Part shown: positions 50,746 to 56,068 of the stretch, in pieces
How the letters are laid out: the number at the start of each line of letters is the position of its first letter
Position numbering within the stretch: position 1 is the first letter of the stretch
From: Rhodothermia bacterium
GTDB taxonomy: Bacteria; Bacteroidota; Rhodothermia; Rhodothermales; JAAAOL01
DNA length: 56,068 nucleotides
Assembly: GCA_030428385.1 (NCBI GenBank)
Contig: JAUIDY010000027.1
Coordinates: 1-56,068, forward strand
Direction of reading: 5' to 3'
The notes under the pieces: generated by a model
The model's input: the letters and a program-made list of their open reading frames with translations, nothing else
Told to the model about the DNA's origin: nothing
Database searches by the model: none
Translations under genes and position numbers: made by a program

Positions 50746-53700
50746 ATGGCCTCCCACCGTCCTTCCTTTTTGTGTGCCGACGCAGAACAGTTGGCCCGTG
50801 AACACTACGACCTGCACGGCACTGCCAAAGAACTACCTAGCTATGCCGACCAGAACTTTTTGCTTCACATGCCAGACGGCACCCGGTACGTGCTAAAAAT
50901 AGCCAATGCTGAAGAGTCGGATGAGACCCTATCCTTACAAAATGACGTCCTTCACCATCTCTCGGAGCATGACCAAAACCGCTTCTACCCCAAAGTGCTC
51001 CCTTCCCGACATGGCAACAAAACCGAAAGGGTAAACCACAACGAGAAGACGTGGCGCGTGCGTCTCGTCACCTACCTGTCAGGCATTCCCCTTGCTCATG
51101 TCAATCCGCAAGAAACAAGGCTGATACATCAATTGGGGATCATTCTGGGTCAAGTCGATCATACCCTCTTCAATCTTGACCACCCCGGAGCACACCGAAC
51201 GCTTGACTGGGACATCCTTCGTGCTCCCACAACAATCGAGCGTTTACTCCCTGCTGTTGGCGACACAAGTCGCACCCAACTCCTGCGACACCACCTGTCC
51301 TGGTTCGAACTAAATGTGGCGGACGTGCTCCCATCGCTGCGTACCGGCATCGTCCACAACGATGCCAATGATTTTAATGTGCTGGTGAGCGCTCCTTCAT
51401 CACCCCAGCGACACATCACAGGACTGATTGATTGGGGCGACGTGCTCCATACGTGCGTCATTGCTGAGCTAGCAATTGCTTCGGCCTATTTGATGCTGGA
51501 CAAACCCGATCCGCTGTCGACGATCACTCCGCTTATTGCGGGGTATCATGCTGCCTATCCGCTCGAAGAGGCAGAGGTGGCGGCCTTGTTTGGCCTTATC
51601 ACCATGCGGCTGTGTACCAGCGCGGTGATGGCGGCCCGGCAGCTACAAATGGACCCGGACAACACCTATCTCCGTACGCACGCAGATCCAGCATGGCGTA
51701 TGCTGGAGCACCTTCAAAGCGTGAGTCCGGCGTTTGCTCACTACACCTTTCGCCACGCCTGCGGATGGGAGCCGTGCCCCCAGACCCCTCGCCTGAGAAC
51801 ATGGTTACAGGAGCATGCCTCTTCATTTGCTCCCGTCGTACATCCCGATCCGCGACAAAGCCCGGTAACCGTCTTTGACTTCAGCGTGAGCAGCACCGAA
51901 TGGTCGCCCAACGCTCTCATGCTCCCCGGACATGCTGCCGATCAACTTGCGCAGCATATGCGAACAAAGGGGGTCCAAGTTGGCGTTGGTCGCTATGATG
52001 AAGCGCGCATGGTGTATCAGGCCGAGCAGTTTGGAATGCCTGATTCCGTCGAACAGCGCACCATTCACATTGGCATTGACCTATTTCAACCCTCTGGTGC
52101 TCCCATTTTTGCCCCACTAGACGGGGTGGTGCACAGCTTGCAAGACAACAACCAACTACTGGATTACGGCCCTACGATTATTCTGGAGCATGAAGCCGAT
52201 GACCGTTCGTTTTACACCCTCTACGGTCACTTGAGTCACGAATCGCTGCATTGGGAGCCAGGAACCCTGGTTTCCGCTGGCACGCAAATCGCCACGCTTG
52301 GTACCGCCGACGTGAATGGCGGATGGGCACCGCACCTTCATTTCCAGATCATCGCCGACCTTCTCGGCAAGCAGGGCGATTTTCCTGGCGTTGCCCCGGC
52401 CCAGACACGCTCCATCTGGAAAAGTCTGTGTCCTGACCCCAACTTGATCCTGCAAATCCCGGAGCGTCACTTCCCGCCTCTTCCTCTAGATGCTCCCACC
52501 ATTCAAGCCAAGCGAAAAAACCGCCTCAACCCCGCTCTCAGTCTCTCGTATCAAAAGCCGCTGCATATTGTGCGCGGCGTGGGAGCACGTCTTTTTGACA
52601 ACAATGCGACTGCGTATCTCGACTGCGTAAACAACGTGGCGCATGTCGGACATGGACACTCCGCCGTTGTCGCTGCAGCCCAACGGCAAATCCCTGTTCT
52701 CAATACCAACACCCGGTATTTACACGAAAACATCGTGCGCTACGCCGAGCGGTTGACCAATCTGCTTCCGGCTCCTCTGTCCATGTGCTTTTTTGTAAAT
52801 AGTGGTAGTGAAGCCAACGACCTGGCCCTTCGGATGGCACGCACGTATACCGGAGCACGCGACCTGCTGGTGCTGGATGGGGCGTATCACGGCCACACAC
52901 AGGCGCTCATCGAGGCAAGCCCTTACAAACACGATGGCCCGGGCGGCAAGGGTGCTCCGTCGTATGTACACCCGCTTGCCATGCCCGACGATTACCGAGG
53001 CGCATTCAAACGAGGCGAGACCCATGTGGGACGCCGCTACGCAGAAGCCGTGGCGAAGCAGATCGAGAAACTTCAGCGTCAAAAGACCCGCCTTGCAGGC
53101 TTCATCCATGAATCGCTGCTGAGTTGTGGCGGGCAAATTGTGTTGCCGGACGGGTATCTAGCAAATGTCTATCAAACCGTTCAGGCCGCGGGCGGCGTAT
53201 GCATCGCTGATGAGGTGCAGGTGGGGTTTGGACGCGTAGGCACCCACTTCTGGGGCTTTGAAACCCAAGGCGTCATCCCCGACATCGTGACCATGGGCAA
53301 ACCCATTGGAAACGGGCATCCGCTGGCGGCGGTTGTTACCACGCCCGAGATCGCGGGGGCGTTTGCGAATGGGATGGAGTATTTCAACACGTTCGGGGGC
53401 AATCCCGTGTCGTGTGCGGTGGGGCTCGCGGTCCTCGATGTGATCGAACAAGAAGGCTTACAGGCCCACGCGCTCGACGTGGGCACCCACCTGAAACAAC
53501 GGCTGGCGCGTCTCATGGAACAGCATGCCATCATCGGGGATGTGCGCGGCCTGGGGCTGTTTCTCGGCATCGAGTTGGTCCGGGACCGCACCACCTTGGA
53601 GCCCGCCGCCGAAGCGGCTCGCTACCTTGTCAACAGAATGAAGGACCACCGTATCCTCCTCAGCACCGACGGCCCGCTCCACAACGTCATCAAGATCAAA

Positions 53701-53799
53701 CCGCCGCTGGTGTTCTCCGAAGCTGACGCCAACCGGCTCGTAGACACGCTGGATCGGGTACTGGGCGAAGACTTCATTCAGGCCCACGTCATCAAATAG
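50746..53799 (+). CDS. Three-domain protein: APH-like kinase, M23 peptidase, class III aminotransferase/phospho-lyase
   Basis: 1017 residues in one frame. ~1-350: aminoglycoside-phosphotransferase/hydroxylysine-kinase-like domain with the catalytic loop GIVHNDANDFNVLV and GLIDWGDV (catalytic and metal Asp). ~370-570: M23/LytM-like zinc peptidase fold with HIGIDLFQP (His/Asp), LYGHLS and PHLHFQI (His-x-His). ~590-1017: class III aminotransferase fold with SGSEANDLALRMAR, YHGHTQ, DEVQVGFGRVG and the PLP Lys in TMGKPIGNGHP. In animals an APH-like kinase phosphorylates hydroxylysine or ethanolamine and a class III phospho-lyase removes phosphate and ammonia, so kinase and lyase in one chain suggest a two-step breakdown of an amino alcohol (inference). 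The role of the M23 part in the middle is unclear. ogt follows 2 bp later. Confidence 0.93.
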   Translation: MASHRPSFLCADAEQLAREHYDLHGTAKELPSYADQNFLLHMPDGTRYVLKIANAEESDETLSLQNDVLHHLSEHDQNRFYPKVLPSRHGNKTERVNHNEKTWRVRLVTYLSGIPLAHVNPQETRLIHQLGIILGQVDHTLFNLDHPGAHRTLDWDILRAPTTIERLLPAVGDTSRTQLLRHHLSWFELNVADVLPSLRTGIVHNDANDFNVLVSAPSSPQRHITGLIDWGDVLHTCVIAELAIASAYLMLDKPDPLSTITPLIAGYHAAYPLEEAEVAALFGLITMRLCTSAVMAARQLQMDPDNTYLRTHADPAWRMLEHLQSVSPAFAHYTFRHACGWEPCPQTPRLRTWLQEHASSFAPVVHPDPRQSPVTVFDFSVSSTEWSPNALMLPGHAADQLAQHMRTKGVQVGVGRYDEARMVYQAEQFGMPDSVEQRTIHIGIDLFQPSGAPIFAPLDGVVHSLQDNNQLLDYGPTIILEHEADDRSFYTLYGHLSHESLHWEPGTLVSAGTQIATLGTADVNGGWAPHLHFQIIADLLGKQGDFPGVAPAQTRSIWKSLCPDPNLILQIPERHFPPLPLDAPTIQAKRKNRLNPALSLSYQKPLHIVRGVGARLFDNNATAYLDCVNNVAHVGHGHSAVVAAAQRQIPVLNTNTRYLHENIVRYAERLTNLLPAPLSMCFFVNSGSEANDLALRMARTYTGARDLLVLDGAYHGHTQALIEASPYKHDGPGGKGAPSYVHPLAMPDDYRGAFKRGETHVGRRYAEAVAKQIEKLQRQKTRLAGFIHESLLSCGGQIVLPDGYLANVYQTVQAAGGVCIADEVQVGFGRVGTHFWGFETQGVIPDIVTMGKPIGNGHPLAAVVTTPEIAGAFANGMEYFNTFGGNPVSCAVGLAVLDVIEQEGLQAHALDVGTHLKQRLARLMEQHAIIGDVRGLGLFLGIELVRDRTTLEPAAEAARYLVNRMKDHRILLSTDGPLHNVIKIKPPLVFSEADANRLVDTLDRVLGEDFIQAHVIK

Positions 53800-53801
53800 C
53801 C

Positions 53802-54317
53802 ATGCTCCTCATCGCGCAATGTCTCCTCGAAAGCCCCGTGGGTGTGCTGACGCTGGCGGCCTCGGCGCAGGGACTCGCCGCACTCGCCTGGGGCGACCAA
53901 CGGGCACGGGTTGCCGCCCCCAACGACGCCGAGCACCCGATTTTGCAACAAGCCAACGACGAACTCGACGCCTATTTCCACCGTCGCCGTACAGATTTTA
54001 CCGTCCCGCTGGATATACAAGGCACGGCGTTTCAATTGGAGGTGTGGGCGTTGCTTCGGGAAATCCCGTACGGCAAAACCACAAGTTATGGCGACCTCGC
54101 ACGCACGCTGGGCAGTCCCGGCAAAGCGCAGGCGGTGGGCCTCGCCACCTCTCAAAATCCCGTTGGTATTGTCGTTCCGTGTCACCGCGTCATTGGGAAA
54201 TCGGGCGCATTAACGGGGTTTGCAGGTGGGCTGAAAACCAAAGCGTTCCTGCTTGAACATGAGCGCGGCCCGGATACACCCTCCGCCTTTGCCCCACAAG
54301 GTCGTCTTTTTGGATAA
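53802..54317 (+). CDS. ogt: Methylated-DNA--protein-cysteine methyltransferase
   Basis: 171 residues with the full MGMT/Ogt layout: N-terminal ribonuclease-like domain, then the helix-turn-helix FQLEVWALLREIPYGKTTSYGD, the alkyl-acceptor Cys in NPVGIVVPCHRVIG and the Asn-hinge region, and GFAGGLKTKAFLLEHE. It removes methyl groups from O6-methylguanine by irreversible transfer to its own Cys. Starts 2 bp after the kinase-M23-aminotransferase gene, so it is probably translated from the same mRNA. Confidence 0.96.
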   Translation: MLLIAQCLLESPVGVLTLAASAQGLAALAWGDQRARVAAPNDAEHPILQQANDELDAYFHRRRTDFTVPLDIQGTAFQLEVWALLREIPYGKTTSYGDLARTLGSPGKAQAVGLATSQNPVGIVVPCHRVIGKSGALTGFAGGLKTKAFLLEHERGPDTPSAFAPQGRLFG

Positions 54318-54370
54318 GGAGCTTGGCGACTCCTTGGTCGGTTGCCGTGGTTGGACCATTGTTCGGGAGG

Positions 54371-56068
54371 CTATTTCGTGAGCGTTACCTGACGGGTGGC
54401 AACGAAATGCTCACCTTCAACGCGAAGCAGATACAACCCACTCGCCTGGCCTCGCGCTTCCCATACCAGCCCCCGGCTTCGGTCGGCCGCCAACTCACCA
54501 TCGAAGAGCAGTGCCACCCGTCGGCCCAGCACATCATACACGGCTACCCGCACGTTCTGCGTACGTCCTACCGCCAGCGAAAACTGCGTCTGTGCCCGAA
54601 ACGGATTCGGATAGACCGACGAAAGCTCATATGCACCCGTCACGCCGATGGTCACTTCCACCTGCGGGCTGTAGGCGAACGTGCCGTCGTAGTCCACCTG
54701 CCGCAACCGGAATGTGTAAAGCCCCGGTTCCAGTGCCGCCGCATCGAATGTGTAGGTCTGCGGCACGATCGTTGTCCCGACGCCATCGACAAAACCGAGT
54801 ACCTGCCATCCCGCGTCCCGCGTCGCACTTCTGTCTTCCCGTACCTGTACCTCAAACCCGGCGTTATTGGTCTCTGAAGCGGTTTCCCACAGAAGCATAA
54901 CGGTGTTGCCGTCGCGCAGCGCCTCGAACGCGACGAGTTCGACAGGGAGTTCGCCGGGCGACTGTGCCTCCACCGCGCCGATGTCACAACCCGAATCGGT
55001 GAGGTCGACGGGGCGGGACAAGCCGCGCTGGTCGGTGGCGAAGGTCGTGCCACAGCCCAACGCCGAGGTCTTGCTGCCGCCGTCGGCGGGGATCGCATCG
55101 ATGGCAGGAGAACCGACACGGAGCATGTGGGTGGCTGTAGGGCCACCATTGTTGGCAAGCGGCCAGAGAACATGTGTGAAGACGGTGGCCGGATCGACGG
55201 TGGCGTCGGTGGAACCATCCGAAGGGCAGCCCGTGCCGGTGCCAAAGAGGTTGTAGCCTGCAGTAAACAGGGGCTCCGATTCAAAGCCGAAACAATCCTC
55301 CCCGCCTACACTCCCCGAATTGCCCGCGATGATGCTCCCACTCGCTGTCGTCGTGCCCGAACCAAACGTGAAGACCCCGCCGCCATCATTGATGGCCGTG
55401 TTGTCCGTAATGGTCGACTGCTCAATGGTCGTCGTACCAAAGAGCGTGTAAACCCCTCCCCCAAAGGTCGCCGTATTGCCACTAACGGTGGATTGCCGGA
55501 GAAACAAGGAGCCACTTACTGCTACGACACCGCCACCCGCTGTTCCACTATTTCCAATAACGGTAACTCCTTCTAACACAGCCATATCCCCATCAAGTCT
55601 GACTCCCCCTGCTCCGGCACCACTTGCTCCTCCGGTGAGCGTGAGGCTACGCAACGTGGCCGTGTTGCTCTCGGAGATCTGAATGATGGTCCGGGTGCCG
55701 TCGCCGTGCAGCGTGAGGCCGTCAGGAAGCGTCGAAGCATCGAGCGTGAGGTCCTTGTCGATGACGAGATGAAAAAAGTCACTGGCTCCCAGGCTCAGGT
55801 TGATCGTTTGTCCGTTCAGGGCCGTGTCGAAGAGGATGAGGCTACCCGCACTACTGAGTGCTATCGCATCGCGGAGGGAACAATCGCCATCGGCGCAGGA
55901 GCCGTCCGCCTCATCCAAGGTGGTTGTAACGATAGAAAGGGGCGCAACGCACTCAATCGTTATCGCTCCAGGCTGTTCGCTACTCCCATTCGTCACACCG
56001 GCGAGCGCGCTTAGGACCGTGCCATTTGCCACGCTTGTATTGACAAAGGAGTTACCCCCCTGCCCCCC
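54371..56068 (-). CDS. CSLREA/parallel-beta-helix surface protein with T9SS sorting domain (5' end outside window)
   Basis: The frame is open to the window edge (codons at 56033-56068 read GQGGNSFVNTSV), so the N-terminus is missing. Seen in order: a CSLREA-type segment with CSLRDAI; repeats typical of a right-handed beta helix (SGNTATFGGGVY, DNTAINDGGGVF and similar); the choice-of-anchor-like region ending GAVEAQ; a fibronectin-like module ELVAFEALRDGNTVMLLWET; and a C-terminal type IX secretion sorting domain with VYPNPF, VYDVLGRRVALLFDGEL and GLYLLRVEGE. The sorting domain is evidence that this genome encodes a T9SS. Likely an adhesin-like cell-surface protein. Confidence 0.92.
   Translation of the reverse strand, partial: GGQGGNSFVNTSVANGTVLSALAGVTNGSSEQPGAITIECVAPLSIVTTTLDEADGSCADGDCSLRDAIALSSAGSLILFDTALNGQTINLSLGASDFFHLVIDKDLTLDASTLPDGLTLHGDGTRTIIQISESNTATLRSLTLTGGASGAGAGGVRLDGDMAVLEGVTVIGNSGTAGGGVVAVSGSLFLRQSTVSGNTATFGGGVYTLFGTTTIEQSTITDNTAINDGGGVFTFGSGTTTASGSIIAGNSGSVGGEDCFGFESEPLFTAGYNLFGTGTGCPSDGSTDATVDPATVFTHVLWPLANNGGPTATHMLRVGSPAIDAIPADGGSKTSALGCGTTFATDQRGLSRPVDLTDSGCDIGAVEAQSPGELPVELVAFEALRDGNTVMLLWETASETNNAGFEVQVREDRSATRDAGWQVLGFVDGVGTTIVPQTYTFDAAALEPGLYTFRLRQVDYDGTFAYSPQVEVTIGVTGAYELSSVYPNPFRAQTQFSLAVGRTQNVRVAVYDVLGRRVALLFDGELAADRSRGLVWEARGQASGLYLLRVEGEHFVATRQVTLTK

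Noticed and set aside
1-56068. tRNA, rRNA or CRISPR features
   Set aside because: None recognised by eye; a tRNAscan or CRISPR search would be needed to exclude a diverged one.

Overview
The window looks like a piece of a chromosome from the Bacteroidota/Rhodothermota side of the bacteria, probably Rhodothermales-like. This is inferred from a C-terminal type IX secretion sorting domain (54371-54620), many signal-peptide and beta-barrel proteins, a GH9 enzyme, moderately high GC, mostly weak Shine-Dalgarno sites and TAnnTT-like elements upstream of several starts. No rRNA, tRNA or CRISPR was recognised.

Region 1 (1-24.1 kb) is dominated by specialised metabolism. On the minus strand, an acyl-CoA-dehydrogenase-like enzyme, a stand-alone adenylation enzyme and a stand-alone carrier protein (5775-2769) form the set that in pyoluteorin and prodiginine pathways turns proline into pyrrolyl-2-carboxyl-S-carrier. 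The adenylation pocket (DLLYLGVGCK) is close to the proline code I remember for that family. The next gene is a condensation-adenylation NRPS with a Gln-like pocket, cut by the window edge. An ornithine-cyclodeaminase-family gene and an Sfp-type phosphopantetheinyl transferase lie upstream. After queG, a PAS histidine kinase and an MFS exporter comes a compact plus-strand unit (17481-24134): a divergent isopropylmalate-dehydrogenase-like enzyme, an isochorismatase-aldehyde dehydrogenase fusion, a phytanoyl-CoA-dioxygenase-like oxygenase and an A-T-TE synthetase that lacks the amino-acid-anchoring Asp. I could not match this unit to a known pathway; it is the best candidate for an undescribed biosynthetic system here.

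Region 2 (24.1-34 kb) has lysS and then accessory DNA. Two AT-rich insertions (26175-27547, an unknown protein plus a membrane protein; 32771-33832, a TIR/deoxyribosyltransferase-like protein with a coiled coil) are each preceded by the same 64-bp element ending in GGTTAGGC. The second is followed by a sequence that folds like an integron attC site. They look like integron-type gene cassettes, probably with defence functions. A YefM/YoeB toxin-antitoxin module sits between them beside a deacetylase-tail remnant. Two minus-strand genes share a duplicated 50-bp promoter/leader element.

Region 3 (34-46.3 kb) carries exported proteins and degradative enzymes: GH9, an alpha/beta hydrolase, a hotdog thioesterase, an ankyrin/PD40 lipoprotein, outer-membrane-type proteins, a subclass B3 metallo-beta-lactamase, a CPBP protease, a LamG protein, and two gene fragments.

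Region 4 (46.4-56 kb) has an Xaa-Pro peptidase, a class IV aminotransferase and a sulfotransferase-like protein (fused in plants, separate here), a lipoprotein hydrolase, a three-domain kinase-M23-aminotransferase protein, an Ogt-type DNA methyltransferase, and a CSLREA/T9SS surface protein cut by the window edge.
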